Source: Geoalkalibacter ferrihydriticus DSM 17813
Lineage (GTDB): Bacteria > Desulfobacterota > Desulfuromonadia > Desulfuromonadales > Geoalkalibacteraceae
Assembly (NCBI RefSeq): GCF_000820505.1
Contig: NZ_JWJD01000002.1
Coordinates: forward strand, 298,670-362,669
Length of the DNA: 64,000 nt
Direction: 5' to 3'
Below, in pieces: positions 39,886 to 49,141 of this stretch (positions within the stretch are counted from its first letter, which is position 1; every line of letters starts with the position of its first letter). The notes below the pieces were generated by a model. The model worked only from the letters and a program-made list of their open reading frames with translations. It was not told where the DNA came from and did not search any database. The position numbers and the translations under genes were made by a program.

Positions 39886-40746
39886 TCAAGGTCCGCCGAC
39901 CGCATTGACCGCGGTGAGGACCACACGCGATCGGTTTCCGAAAGCCAGAGGGCGCTGGTCGACCCAAAGGCTGATGGCCTCGGGCTCCTGCACCAAAAGC
40001 TGAGCCTGAAAACGTGCCTGCCAAGTCACCACGGCGCCGGCCTGCAACTGATAGCCTTGAACAGGGCGACCGTCCAGCACAACTTCCAAGTGCGTCGCCC
40101 TGTCGGCCTGCACCCGTACGCTGCTGCCCTCCTCGCGAAGAACTGCCAGAGATCGCGTGTCACCTTCCTGAGCGACCGGCGCGACAAATGCGGCGGAAGC
40201 AGCCGCTGAAGGCACATTCGCCGCACCACCCTCTTCGCTAAGCTCATCCTGATCGGGCAACACATCTTCATCGACCGCGGGAGCGGAGGGCGAAGGCAAT
40301 ACCGGCTGCTGTTCAACGGGCGGCGCGGGTGTCTGCGGCATCGGCGCCTGAGAAATCGGCCGTGACAACCAGTACCCCAAAGCCGCTGCGAGAAGAATTA
40401 TCAACAACAGAACCAAAAGACTGCGCTTGGTCGAGGAAGGCATGGGTACGGATTCGATCAACTCCGTCTCGATCCTGCGCAACTGATCCGGGGTCGCCGC
40501 TTCTTCAGGCCTGCGCTGCAGGTAGCATTCGAGCAGCTCTCTGGGGTCAAGATTCAGAAACTCAGCGTACGAGCGCAGAAATCCCTTCAGGTAGGTTTCC
40601 CCCGGAAAGGCATCCCAGCGCTCCTCCTCCAATGCCTCGACAAACTGGCGCCGGATACGAAGCTTCAGGGATACATCATCAAGCGAAAGTCCACGTTCTT
40701 CGCGACGGTTTTTAAGCTTTTCACCAAAACCTTGAATATCGTTCAT
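39886..40746 (-). CDS. RodZ-like helix-turn-helix membrane protein
   Basis: 286 residues: N-terminal Xre-type helix-turn-helix (~5-70, LKNRREERGLSLDDVSLKLRIR), one membrane helix (~120-140, SLLVLLLIILLAAALGYWL), a Pro-rich periplasmic linker, and a C-terminal DUF4115 beta domain (~210-285). This is the RodZ architecture, a cytoskeletal protein linking MreB to the membrane. No mreB gene is near, so a role in cell shape or in pilus assembly beside the TPR gene cannot be told apart. Confidence 0.85.
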   Translation of the reverse strand: MNDIQGFGEKLKNRREERGLSLDDVSLKLRIRRQFVEALEEERWDAFPGETYLKGFLRSYAEFLNLDPRELLECYLQRRPEEAATPDQLRRIETELIESVPMPSSTKRSLLVLLLIILLAAALGYWLSRPISQAPMPQTPAPPVEQQPVLPSPSAPAVDEDVLPDQDELSEEGGAANVPSAAASAAFVAPVAQEGDTRSLAVLREEGSSVRVQADRATHLEVVLDGRPVQGYQLQAGAVVTWQARFQAQLLVQEPEAISLWVDQRPLAFGNRSRVVLTAVNAVGGP

Positions 40747-40783
40747 ACCTTATAGGGGCCGGTAATTTCCCGGTCGATCATGG

Positions 40784-41539
40784 TTATTGAAGCAGCCGGA
40801 GGTAGTTCTGGGCATGGCGGCCGACTTCCGAATCCGGGCTAAGGTCCACCACTCGACGAAAAGCGGCGGCAGCTTCCTGCTGCTGATTAATTTTCATATA
40901 GGCCAGGCCGAGCTGGTAGTGCGCCTGAGCATAGGCAGGATCAATACGAACAGCTTCACGAAATTCTTCCAGCGCAAGATCCGGCTTGTTCAAAGCCAGA
41001 TATGCCTCCCCGAGATGGAGTCGGGCCGGAGCATAACGACGGCTTCTCTGCAATGCCTCCTGGTAGGCGGAAACCGCCTCAAGGTATTCGCCCTTTTGAT
41101 AATGCGCCATGCCCAGGCCGGTAAAAGCCACCGTGGGCTGGTCGAAGAGCAGATCTTGCGCCGCCGTGCGAAACCGGACGATGGCATCGTCCCAGCGCTG
41201 CATGTCGAGATACAAGGCAGCCAGATTGTGATGATAAAGGGCCTCGCGGGGAGCCAGACGAATGGCTTCGAGATAGTGACGCTCAGCTTCGGCATAGGCC
41301 CGCATCAGATGGTAGGTCTGCGCCAGGGATTGCTGGATTTGGGGATCGCGCGGCGCCAGTTCGGCGGCCTTGAGAAATTCGCGCAAAGCGGCACTCAGGT
41401 TGGGCTCGCGCATGTAGGAGATACCCAGAGTGTGATGCACCTCGGCCTGCTGTACCCGGTCGTGGCCCGGAGCACAACCGACCGCCGTGAACCCAAGAAG
41501 AATGAGTAAAATTGAAAAGATAAATAGACGCAAGATCAA
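40784..41539 (-). CDS. TPR lipoprotein, PilF/PilW-like
   Basis: 251 residues. The signal peptide ends in a lipobox (GFTAVGC, Cys ~22), so it is a lipoprotein. Five to six TPR repeats fill the rest (e.g. LGISYMREPNLSAALREFLKAAE, AAALYLDMQRWDDAIVRFR-like). The pattern fits PilF/PilW, the pilotin for the type IV pilus secretin, common in Geobacter-type bacteria. No other pilus gene is in the window, so the name is only a similarity call. The gene starts 5 bases after the stop of its upstream neighbour. Confidence 0.82.
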   Translation of the reverse strand: MILRLFIFSILLILLGFTAVGCAPGHDRVQQAEVHHTLGISYMREPNLSAALREFLKAAELAPRDPQIQQSLAQTYHLMRAYAEAERHYLEAIRLAPREALYHHNLAALYLDMQRWDDAIVRFRTAAQDLLFDQPTVAFTGLGMAHYQKGEYLEAVSAYQEALQRSRRYAPARLHLGEAYLALNKPDLALEEFREAVRIDPAYAQAHYQLGLAYMKINQQQEAAAAFRRVVDLSPDSEVGRHAQNYLRLLQ

Positions 41540-41544
41540 CGCTC

Positions 41545-42084
41545 CTAAAAAGCTGCCAGCATTCGTCCGACACTGTCGATCAGCCGCTGACGACGGACCT
41601 CTACAGCATCGGGAACAACGGAATCCGGCAGCTTGGCAGCGACTGCCCCAGGTTTACGCGAGCCGTCCGCGCCCGACAGGGCGACGGCAGGCACCGGCGC
41701 GGGCCGCACGCCATCGGCCAATGGTAGCGCACGCCACATCTGCTCGCGTTGCTCTCTGGAAAGAGTTTGCACCTCGAGGTCGGTCATGAGAAACCCCATG
41801 GACTCGACGAAATAAAGCCCCTCGTCGATAACCGCGTCAACCTCCTGCGGGCCAAGGGTGCCTTGCTCATTGTTATAAAACACCAAACGGGCGGAATCGA
41901 AGAGTTCCAGCACAACGGAAACGCGCAAGCTCCGGCCGGCACGAAAAACACAGAGAAAAGCCCCCGCGCGCTGACCGGGAAAACCGCTCAAGGCTACCGG
42001 CACGGGGTTGATGGAGCGCAGCAATCGAACCACATGGGTGGAAGCGATGGGGAGTTGGTCTCGGTCCTCGTCAAGGGCGAACAT
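41545..42084 (-). CDS. Conserved-type hypothetical protein, alanine-rich tail
   Basis: 179 residues from the start at 42084, supported by GAGGAGG eleven bases upstream. A longer frame reaches 42255, but that extension has no good ribosome site and unlike composition. The N-terminal half (about 1-110) looks globular, with LRVSVVLELFDSARLVFYNNEQ and YFVESMGFLM. The C-terminal ~60 residues are Ala/Pro/Val-rich and probably unstructured. I do not recognise a family. Adjacent to the TPR lipoprotein gene. Confidence 0.6.
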   Translation of the reverse strand: MFALDEDRDQLPIASTHVVRLLRSINPVPVALSGFPGQRAGAFLCVFRAGRSLRVSVVLELFDSARLVFYNNEQGTLGPQEVDAVIDEGLYFVESMGFLMTDLEVQTLSREQREQMWRALPLADGVRPAPVPAVALSGADGSRKPGAVAAKLPDSVVPDAVEVRRQRLIDSVGRMLAAF

Positions 42085-42348
42085 GGGCGCCGCTTCCTCC
42101 TCGCTGAAATCTTCGAAAGGCGTCAAGTGATCGAAATGACAGAAAGCGAATGACCTCGAATTCCAATCAATACACCGAGCGACCCGCAGCGTCCGCAACT
42201 CGCAGCTGCACAGATTTCTCAGAACGTTCTCCAATAGCCCGGGCTTGCCGATCATCCGAGTTAAACATCATATCACAAGCAATCAACTTAGAGCCATCAA
42301 CCTGCGATGCGACCTCAAAGCCCTAAACCCGGATCTCAGAAATCCATG

Positions 42349-43212
42349 CTAAAGGTATTTGCCGATGATCGGCGCCAGATCCCGACGGGTTTGCTCAGGG
42401 ATCAGGCTCTTGTCGGTCATGATGGCAAATTCCAGTGCGGCCCCGCAGCCACAGCCACGCGCATTACCAAGTTGCTTTGCCGCCGCCTGGATGATGCCAC
42501 GCGCGGTGGCGACATTTTTCTGGATGATCGCAATGACCGCCTCCACGGAGACATCGTCATGCTCAGCATGCCAACAGTCGTAATCGGTGGCCAGCGCGAC
42601 GGTGGCATAACAGATTTCAGCCTCACGGGCCAGTCGCGCCTCGGGAATGTTGGTCATGCCGATAATGTCCACTCCCCAGGAGCGGTAGATATTCGATTCG
42701 GCACGGGTCGAAAAATTGGGGCCCTCAATGCAAAGATAGGTTCCCCCTTTATGGACGACGGCGCCGACCTGCTTTGCTGAGCTTTGCAGCACCTGTGCCA
42801 AATCATCACAGACCGGATCGGCAAACTGCACATGCCCGGCCACGCCCTTGCCGAAGAAGGTAGAGGCACGCTTGCCTTGGGTGCGATCAAAAAACTGATC
42901 AGGAATGACGATATGCCCGGGCACAATCGCCTCTTTCATGCTGCCGACCGCCGACACGGAAATGATACGCTCAACGCCGAGGGTTTTCATGCCGTAGATG
43001 TTGGCGCGATAATTCACCTCGGAGGGCAGCAAGCGATGCCCGCGACCGTGACGAGGTAAAAAAACCATCTTCACGTTGCCGAGCATGCCGCAAATATAGG
43101 CATCCGACGGCGCGCCGAAGGGGGTTTCGACGTGCTCTTCACGCACCTCGATCAGCTCATCCATCTGGTAGAGACCGCTGCCGCCGATAACCCCGATGAC
43201 AGGTTGTGACAT
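42349..43212 (-). CDS. mtnP: S-methyl-5'-thioadenosine phosphorylase
   Basis: Phosphorolyses methylthioadenosine in methionine salvage; PNP superfamily. The 287 residues include GVIGGSGLYQMDELIEV at the start, FLPRHGRGHRLLPSEVNYRANIYG, SAVGSMKEAIVPGHIVIPDQFFD and the C-terminal NARGCGCGAALE. The fourth motif agrees with MTAP rather than PNP. The start codon overlaps the rlmN stop by one base (TGATG), with AGGAGG upstream, so rlmN-mtnP are coupled. Confidence 0.92.
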   Translation of the reverse strand: MSQPVIGVIGGSGLYQMDELIEVREEHVETPFGAPSDAYICGMLGNVKMVFLPRHGRGHRLLPSEVNYRANIYGMKTLGVERIISVSAVGSMKEAIVPGHIVIPDQFFDRTQGKRASTFFGKGVAGHVQFADPVCDDLAQVLQSSAKQVGAVVHKGGTYLCIEGPNFSTRAESNIYRSWGVDIIGMTNIPEARLAREAEICYATVALATDYDCWHAEHDDVSVEAVIAIIQKNVATARGIIQAAAKQLGNARGCGCGAALEFAIMTDKSLIPEQTRRDLAPIIGKYL

Positions 43213-44291
43213 CAGAAAATTCCTCCTGTGGGATTTTGTTGCTGCTCTTTATCCAACCGCCCCTTGAGCTGACCGCAGGCCGCGGAGATATCGGCACCCT
43301 TGCTCGAACGGCGGATAGTCACGATATTGCGTTGCAAAAGATAGGACTGAAACGCATCCATCGCCTCACTTGTCGGAGCCTGCCAGTCTGATCCCTCATG
43401 CTCGTTAAAAGGGATCAGGTTGACCTTGGCCCTGATCCCGTGCAGCAACCTGACCAGGCGTTTGGCATCGGCGGGGGAATCGTTGAGACCGCGAATCACG
43501 ATATATTCAAAGGTGATGCTCTGACGTGGTTGCAGGGGATAGTCACGACAGGCCGCCATCAACCGTGCCAGGGGATAGCTCCGATTGACGGGCATCAGAC
43601 GATCACGCACCTCGTCGGTAGTAGCATTGAGAGAGACCGCCAGATTAACTCGAATCCGCCGCCCCAGCTCGGCCATTTCCGGCACCAGTCCGCAGGTGGA
43701 CAGCGTAATTCTACGCGGGCTGAAACTCAGGCCTTCTTCGGCGTAAAAAATATGCAGAGCCGTGATGACGCTCTCCAGGTTGTGCAGCGGCTCCCCCATG
43801 CCCATGAGCACGATGTTGTTCACCGGGCCATCGACCAGGGCGGCGCAGACCTGGTTAACGATCTCCGCCACGCTGAGGTTGCGCATCAAGCCGAAGGTAC
43901 CGGTCAGGCAGAATCGGCACTGCATGGCGCAACCAACCTGGGTGGAGATACACAAAGTGCTGCGCCCCTCATCCATGGGGATGCGCACGCTCTCCACCGT
44001 CTGCCCGTCGGCCAGGCGCAGCAGATATTTACGGGTGCCGTCGCGACTCGACTCCACCGCTTCGGGAACAAGCCGGGAAACAAAGGAGCGCGCCTGAAGT
44101 TCCCGGCGAAAATCCTTGGAAAGGTCCGTCATCTCGGCGAAGTCGCTGACCCCTTGACGATACATCCAGCGAAAAATCTGGCGGGCGCGGAATCGCTCCT
44201 TGCCCATACCGCCGAGAAATGCGGTGAGAGCGTCGAGATCAAAATTTTTCAGATCGACTTTGCGATCGGTTTGCACAACAGGTTCAGTCAT
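43212..44291 (-). CDS. rlmN: 23S rRNA (adenine-C2)-methyltransferase RlmN
   Basis: Radical SAM methyltransferase that methylates A2503 of 23S rRNA and A37 of some tRNAs. The 359-residue protein has the radical SAM motif CAMQCRFC, the [13 protein letters not shown] segment, PLHNLESVI and the C-terminal methyl-accepting cysteine in ISAACGQL. A strong terminator for ndk lies just 16 bp upstream, so rlmN relies on read-through or a promoter inside ndk. Confidence 0.95.
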   Translation of the reverse strand: MTEPVVQTDRKVDLKNFDLDALTAFLGGMGKERFRARQIFRWMYRQGVSDFAEMTDLSKDFRRELQARSFVSRLVPEAVESSRDGTRKYLLRLADGQTVESVRIPMDEGRSTLCISTQVGCAMQCRFCLTGTFGLMRNLSVAEIVNQVCAALVDGPVNNIVLMGMGEPLHNLESVITALHIFYAEEGLSFSPRRITLSTCGLVPEMAELGRRIRVNLAVSLNATTDEVRDRLMPVNRSYPLARLMAACRDYPLQPRQSITFEYIVIRGLNDSPADAKRLVRLLHGIRAKVNLIPFNEHEGSDWQAPTSEAMDAFQSYLLQRNIVTIRRSSKGADISAACGQLKGRLDKEQQQNPTGGIF

Positions 44292-44306
44292 TACGGCAAT
44301 TCGTCA

Positions 44307-44344
44307 CGAAAAATAGCCCTTTGGGATTGTACCCAAAGGGCTAT
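44307..44344 (-). terminator. Rho-independent terminator of ndk
   Basis: ATAGCCCTTTGGG pairs with CCCAAAGGGCTAT around six bases on the minus strand, followed by TTTTTCG. It lies about 40 bp past the ndk stop and 16 bp before rlmN. Confidence 0.88.
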
Positions 44345-44382
44345 CGGTTCACAAGGCTTAACTTTTGGACAATCCAGCCGAA

Positions 44383-44799
44383 TCAGCCGAGAAGTTCAAG
44401 ACCGGAGAAAAAGTAGGGAATCTCGAAGGCGGCCGTTTCGGGGGCATCGGAGCCGTGAGTGGCGTTCTCGCCGATGGAGACGCCGAATTCCTTGCGCAGG
44501 GTTCCGGCATCGGCCTTGGCCGGATCGGTGGCGCCCATCAGATCGCGCCACTTTTTGATGGCGCCGGGAGCCTCGAGCACCATGACGACACAAGGGCCGC
44601 TGCTCATGAAATCGGTCAGTTCGCCGAAAAAGGGGCGTTCTTTGTGAACGTAGTAGAAACCTTCAGCTTCAACCTTGCTCATGAAAATCTTCTTGAGACC
44701 GACCAGCTTGAAACCTTCGGCATAAATACGGGCAAGGATTTTTCCGGCATGGCCGGAGGCGAAAGCGTCGGGCTTGATGATGGCAAAAGTTCTTTCCAT
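44383..44799 (-). CDS. ndk: Nucleoside diphosphate kinase
   Basis: Phosphorylates NDPs to NTPs through a phospho-His. The 138 residues show [11 protein letters not shown] at the start, the catalytic segment [17 protein letters not shown] (active His) and [21 protein letters not shown] before the start (overlapping a chance GTATAC). It has a good promoter at 44867-44895 and its own terminator, so it forms a single-gene unit. Confidence 0.96.
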   Translation of the reverse strand: MERTFAIIKPDAFASGHAGKILARIYAEGFKLVGLKKIFMSKVEAEGFYYVHKERPFFGELTDFMSSGPCVVMVLEAPGAIKKWRDLMGATDPAKADAGTLRKEFGVSIGENATHGSDAPETAAFEIPYFFSGLELLG

Positions 44800-44866
44800 G
44801 ATGACGTATACTCCTTGAAATTAGCGACGAAGTCAGTAATATAAAGAATTCTTGAATTTGGACGCG

Positions 44867-44895
44867 TTTTTATCACTGCCCGCCGACAGTGTCAA
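44867..44895 (-). promoter_or_regulatory. Sigma70-type promoter of ndk
   Basis: TTGACA (44895-44890 on the minus strand) and TAAAAA (44872-44867) are separated by 17 bases, an ideal spacing. The expected leader is about 60 bases. Confidence 0.65.
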
Positions 44896-44973
44896 GGCTT
44901 TATCCCCCCACCTGAAGCCAGACGCGAGTTTGGCCCCCACGGCGCCATTGCCGAACAGACCGGAGAAGAACGC

Positions 44974-47130
44974 ATGGATTTTGCAGTGGAGCATATTTTT
45001 ACGGAAATGGCCCTGATCCTGGGCATCAGCGCCGTTATCGGTTTTCTCGCCACCCGCCTCAAACAACCGCTGATCGTCGCCTTTATCGCAGTGGGCATTC
45101 TGGTCGGGCCATCGGGACTCGATCTGGTGGAATCCCACCAGCAAATGCACCTGCTGGCCGAGATGGGCATCGCCATTCTGCTCTTCGTCGTCGGCCTCAA
45201 GCTCGATCTGCACCTGATCCGCACCATGGGACCCGTCGCTCTGGCCACCGGCCTGGGCCAAGTGCTCTTCACCTCGGTGTTCGGCTTTCTCATCGCCCTG
45301 GCTCTGGGGATGAGTCCCATCGGTGCGCTCTATGTGGCCGTCGCCCTGACCTTCTCCAGCACCATCATCATCGTCAAACTGCTCTCCGATAAACGTGAAA
45401 TCGATTCGCTTCACGGGCGCATCGCCATCGGCTTTCTTATCGTGCAGGACATCGCCGTGGTCCTCGCCATGATTCTGCTCACGGCCCTGGGCGCCGGCGG
45501 CGAATCGGGCAGCCTGATGCTGGCCAGCCTCGGCGTGGTGATCAAAGGGATTTTCCTGCTGGCGACCATCGGCTTGTTGATGCGCTATGTCCTACCGCGC
45601 CTGATGGACCAGGTGGCCCGCTCGCAGGAACTCCTGCTGCTGTTTTCCATCGCCTGGGCGGTCATGTTGGCCAGCGGCGGTGAACTGCTCGGCTTCAGCA
45701 AGGAGGTCGGCGCCTTCCTGGCCGGCATTTCCTTGGCGACCACTCCCTACCGCGAGGCCATCAGTTCGCGCCTGGTGAGCCTGCGCGACTTCCTGCTGCT
45801 GTTCTTTTTCATCAACCTGGGCTCGCAACTCGACCTCTCCGTGCTGGGCGCCCAGATCGGCGCGGCCCTGATCTTTTCGGCGTTCGTACTCATCGGCAAC
45901 CCGATCATCGTCATGGTCATCATGGGAATCATGGGCTATCGCAAGCGCACCGGCTTCCTGGCCGGCCTGACCGTGGCGCAGATCAGTGAATTTTCTTTGA
46001 TTCTCGCCGCGCTCGGGTTGACCCTGGGGCATATCGACCAGGACACCATGGGGCTAATCACCCTGGTTGGCCTCATCACCATCGGCACCTCGACCTACAT
46101 GATTCTCTACAGCCATCAGCTCTACGAGAAGATTTCACCGCTTCTGAGCATTTTCGAGCGGCGCATTCCCCACCGCGAACGCGACGAGGACAGCAGTGAC
46201 CATGCCGAGGAGGCCGATGTCATTCTTTTCGGACTCGGACGCTACGGTCGCAACATCGCCACCAACCTGCTGGCGCGCCATAAGCGGGTTCTGGGCGTGG
46301 ATTTCGACCCGCAGATCGTCGCCGAATGCCGCCTGCAGGGCTTGCCGGTACGCTACGGTGACGCCGAAGACCCTGAGATCCTCGAGCATCTGCCCCTGCA
46401 CTCGACCCAATGGGTCGTCAATGCCACCCCGGGCTACGAAGCAAACCTGACCCTGCTCAAAGCTCTGCAGTCGCACGGCTTCGGCGGCAAAGTGGTGCTG
46501 ACCGCGCACAATCAATCCGAGGCGCAGAGGTACCGCGAGGCGGGCGCCGACAAAGTCTTGTGGCCCTATGTCGATGCCGCCGAGCAGGCCGTGGATTACC
46601 TAACCACCTCCACCGACACCATCTCCGCAGGCATTCCCTGGCCGGTAACCCTGGGCGAGGTGCGTCTGCGCCCGGGATCCCAGGCGGTCGGCAAACACAT
46701 TCGCGACCTCGACCTGCGCGCCCGCACCGGAGTCAGCATCATCGCCGTAGATCGGGCCGGACAAAGCTACTTTGACCCGGGATCGGACTTTCTGCTCATG
46801 GCCGCCGATCGCCTGGTGCTGCTCGGATCGCATGAGAGCCTCGACAAAGCAGCGCGCATTCTCGAAGAAAGCAAGGCCCAGGATTCCAAGCGCAGCGGCA
46901 GCACCTTTCGCATTGAGGAAGTACCGCTCATCCCCGACTCTCCCTGGGAAGGCCGCTCCCTGGCGGAACTCGACCTGCGTGGCCGCTGCGGGATAACCGT
47001 CATCGGCATTCGTCGGGGCGATGAAAAAATCACCTCGCCCTCCCCTAATGAAACCCTGCGCACTGGAGACATCCTGGTCGTGGTCGGCAGTCTTGAAGCT
47101 ATTGGGAATGCCTGTCGCCAACAACCGTGA
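44974..47130 (+). CDS. Kef-type cation:proton antiporter with TrkA regulatory domains
   Basis: 718 residues. About twelve membrane helices (~5-385) form a CPA2 exchanger (IAILLFVVGLKLDLHLI, SSTIIIVKLLSDK). A TrkA-N/RCK nucleotide-binding domain follows (about 415-540; FGLGRYGRNIATNL). Two TrkA-C domains close the protein (~550-630 and 640-715). Likely a K+ or Na+ efflux antiporter gated by NAD(H) or glutathione-type ligands; ion not determined. The next gene begins inside its stop (GTGA), so both are cotranscribed. Confidence 0.9.
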   Translation: MDFAVEHIFTEMALILGISAVIGFLATRLKQPLIVAFIAVGILVGPSGLDLVESHQQMHLLAEMGIAILLFVVGLKLDLHLIRTMGPVALATGLGQVLFTSVFGFLIALALGMSPIGALYVAVALTFSSTIIIVKLLSDKREIDSLHGRIAIGFLIVQDIAVVLAMILLTALGAGGESGSLMLASLGVVIKGIFLLATIGLLMRYVLPRLMDQVARSQELLLLFSIAWAVMLASGGELLGFSKEVGAFLAGISLATTPYREAISSRLVSLRDFLLLFFFINLGSQLDLSVLGAQIGAALIFSAFVLIGNPIIVMVIMGIMGYRKRTGFLAGLTVAQISEFSLILAALGLTLGHIDQDTMGLITLVGLITIGTSTYMILYSHQLYEKISPLLSIFERRIPHRERDEDSSDHAEEADVILFGLGRYGRNIATNLLARHKRVLGVDFDPQIVAECRLQGLPVRYGDAEDPEILEHLPLHSTQWVVNATPGYEANLTLLKALQSHGFGGKVVLTAHNQSEAQRYREAGADKVLWPYVDAAEQAVDYLTTSTDTISAGIPWPVTLGEVRLRPGSQAVGKHIRDLDLRARTGVSIIAVDRAGQSYFDPGSDFLLMAADRLVLLGSHESLDKAARILEESKAQDSKRSGSTFRIEEVPLIPDSPWEGRSLAELDLRGRCGITVIGIRRGDEKITSPSPNETLRTGDILVVVGSLEAIGNACRQQP

Positions 47131-48101
47131 ACGAAATCCAGACAACCTTCGGCCAAATCATGAAGAAAGACCAGCACATGCCTTGGAGCAAATCCGTCAA
47201 GTTCCTGCCTTGCCTACTGCTGCTTCTAGCCCTTAGCTGGGCCTGCGAAGCTTACGCCTGGCAACCGCGTAATCGCGAGGAATCCCTCATCAGCCACCGG
47301 GAACCGGGTCCCGTAGTCGGCAGCCCCCGCACCTACATCCTCGGCCTCGATGAAGATCTAAACAACCTCGCTTGGCGCGCGGGGGTTGGTTACCGGGCGC
47401 TGGTGCGCGCCAACCCGGATATCGACCCCTGGTTGCCGCCGACCGGGGCACAGGTCGTGCTGCCGCAGGCGGCCGTGGTGCCTTTCTCGGCCCAGCCTGG
47501 CATCACCATCAATCTGGCCGAATTGCGCCTTTACCTGATCTGGCGGGAAGGCGCAGAAACCCTGGTACGGTTTTATCCCATCGGTATCGGTCGCGAAGGC
47601 CGCGAAACCCCTCTGGGCAAATTCAGCGTCGCCAATCGCGCCAAAAACCCCTCCTGGACTCCACCACCCTCGGTGCGCACGGAGCGCCCCTATCTACCCG
47701 GCACTGTAGTCCCCGGCCCGGACAACCCCCTGGGGGATTACTGGATAGGACTCAATGACCATCGCATCGGCCTTCACGGCACCAACCAACCCTACGGCGT
47801 CGGTCGCGAAGTAAGCAGCGGCTGCATCCGCCTGTACCCGGAGCACATCGGGGATCTTTTTTATCGCGTGGAGACCGGAACACCGGTCGCCATAATTTAC
47901 CAACCGATCAAACTCGGACAACGCGATGAAAAACTCTATCTGGAAGTCCACCCCGACCAGCGCGGCATGATCGCCGACCCCATGGCCGAAGTATTACGCC
48001 AGAAAGCGCTCCTGGGGGGCGGCAGCCGACTCGATCTGGATCGCGTACGGCAGGCACTGGCCGACAAAAGCGGTCTGCCCGTCGCCGTTTCAGCCCAATG
48101 A
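47127..48101 (+). CDS. L,D-transpeptidase (ErfK/YbiS/YkuD type)
   Basis: 324 residues, exported (signal helix VKFLPCLLLLLALSWACEAYA). The first half resembles a LysM-like cell-wall region (NNLAWRAGVGYRALVRANPDIDPWLPP-like). A YkuD catalytic domain follows (~130-265) with the HGTN and SSGCIRLY motifs (nucleophile Cys). Such enzymes cross-link peptidoglycan or attach Braun-type lipoprotein. The chosen GTG at 47127 overlaps the antiporter stop; ATG starts at 47160 and 47178 are possible. An OprI-like lipoprotein gene lies 730 bp away. Confidence 0.9.
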   Translation: MNEIQTTFGQIMKKDQHMPWSKSVKFLPCLLLLLALSWACEAYAWQPRNREESLISHREPGPVVGSPRTYILGLDEDLNNLAWRAGVGYRALVRANPDIDPWLPPTGAQVVLPQAAVVPFSAQPGITINLAELRLYLIWREGAETLVRFYPIGIGREGRETPLGKFSVANRAKNPSWTPPPSVRTERPYLPGTVVPGPDNPLGDYWIGLNDHRIGLHGTNQPYGVGREVSSGCIRLYPEHIGDLFYRVETGTPVAIIYQPIKLGQRDEKLYLEVHPDQRGMIADPMAEVLRQKALLGGGSRLDLDRVRQALADKSGLPVAVSAQ

Positions 48102-48111
48102 GACAAGGCGT

Positions 48112-48591
48112 TCAGCCTTTTGTTTCTTCGGGCATAAAACCGAACCGTTGCTCCAGAACCGCGCGCCGATAGCTGAAAATATGCCGCAGTTGGCGCTCCA
48201 CAAACAAGCGGTTCATGGCCCGTCCCAACCACCCCAGCGGCAGGGCATAGTGAACTTCGTCGTCCATCTCCACGCCTCCGGAAATCGCGCGGAAATGATG
48301 TTGATGATGCCAGAAGCGATAGGGTCCGAAACGCTGCTCGTCAACGAAAAAGAAAGGCTCGCGCACCTGGGTGATTTCTGTGATCCAGGTCAGGTCGAAT
48401 GCGACCAGAGGACGGATACGGTAACAGATGATCATCCCGGCATACATGCGCGGTGGCAAACTTGAGGTGACGCGAAAATTCAGAGTCGGCGGGGTGATGT
48501 CCCGCAGGTTGGCGGGGTCGGAAAAAAATGCCCAGCATCGATCCGGATCAACGGGCAGACGCTGGCGAAAAAAAAGCCGATGGATTTGCAT
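48112..48591 (-). CDS. SRPBCC/START-like domain protein
   Basis: 159 residues with the pattern of the polyketide-cyclase/SRPBCC fold: PVDPDRCWAFFSDPANL at the N-terminus, LTPPTLNF-like strand, then MDDEVHYALPLGWLG. Segment WHHQHHF and the repeated aromatic residues suggest a ligand cavity. No catalytic role can be assigned. GGAGAG lies five bases before the start at 48591. Convergent with the L,D-transpeptidase gene, whose stop is 11 bases away. Confidence 0.8.
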   Translation of the reverse strand: MQIHRLFFRQRLPVDPDRCWAFFSDPANLRDITPPTLNFRVTSSLPPRMYAGMIICYRIRPLVAFDLTWITEITQVREPFFFVDEQRFGPYRFWHHQHHFRAISGGVEMDDEVHYALPLGWLGRAMNRLFVERQLRHIFSYRRAVLEQRFGFMPEETKG

Positions 48592-48782
48592 GCTTCTCTC
48601 CGCAGGCGAAGGTCTACAGCGGCTGGTCGAAACACAGGTCCGCGTCCCCGGCCTGGTGCCGACCCTGCAGCCGCCATCAAGAAGGCGCGGAATCACGCGC
48701 CCATCGGTCTAGCCCGCTCCGGGGACCAGAAGCGCGGCAGCATTTACCGCCCGCGGCTCCATCACGAAATATCCTCCAAGCA

Positions 48783-48810
48783 AGAAAAGCCCCGTTTCCG
48801 GGGCTTTTCT
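48783..48810 (-). terminator. Rho-independent terminator of OprI-like lipoprotein gene
   Basis: AGAAAAGCCCCG pairs with CGGGGCTTTTCT around TTTC. On the minus strand T residues end the stem. It lies about 20 bp after the stop. Confidence 0.8.
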
Positions 48811-48829
48811 ACTGCCAAGCAGAGGTGCT

Positions 48830-49141
48830 TTATTTCTGGAGCGTCATCTCGAAAGCCTTGGTCGCCTTCTGCGCTGCGCTATCAGCCTGAGCAGCGCTAT
48901 TGGCCGCCGCCCTGGCAGAGCCATCCGCACGAGTGGCGGCGCTTTCGGCACGGGTTGCAGCAGCTTCGGCACGGGCCGCGGCATCATTCGCCTGCTGGTT
49001 GGCGGCCTTGGCTTCCTGAGCGGCCGCTATGGCCTGCCGCAGCAGGTTCTCATCATCCGTCTCAATGGCGAGATATTGGGAGCAGCCCCCAAGCCCGAAA
49101 AGAAACACACCAGCGACCAGAGCCATTCCGATTTTTTTCAT
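48830..49141 (-). CDS. OprI/Lpp-like alanine-zipper lipoprotein
   Basis: 103 residues. A signal peptide with lipobox LGGC (Cys ~20) is followed by ~75 residues of alanine-zipper heptads with repeated ATRAE-type units and a final lysine (MTLQK). This is the plan of Pseudomonas OprI and E. coli Lpp, outer-membrane lipoproteins linked to peptidoglycan through that lysine. The linkage here is inferred from the tail. It has its own terminator; a leader of about 260 bp lies upstream. Confidence 0.85.
   Translation of the reverse strand: MKKIGMALVAGVFLFGLGGCSQYLAIETDDENLLRQAIAAAQEAKAANQQANDAAARAEAAATRAESAATRADGSARAAANSAAQADSAAQKATKAFEMTLQK

Noticed and set aside
42085-42255. N-terminal extension of the hypothetical gene at 41545-42084
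   Set aside because: No ribosome site at 42255 and different composition; GAGGAGG supports the start at 42084.
44806-44811. GTATAC just upstream of ndk
   Set aside because: It overlaps the ribosome binding region, lies far from the -35/-10 pair and lacks a second half.
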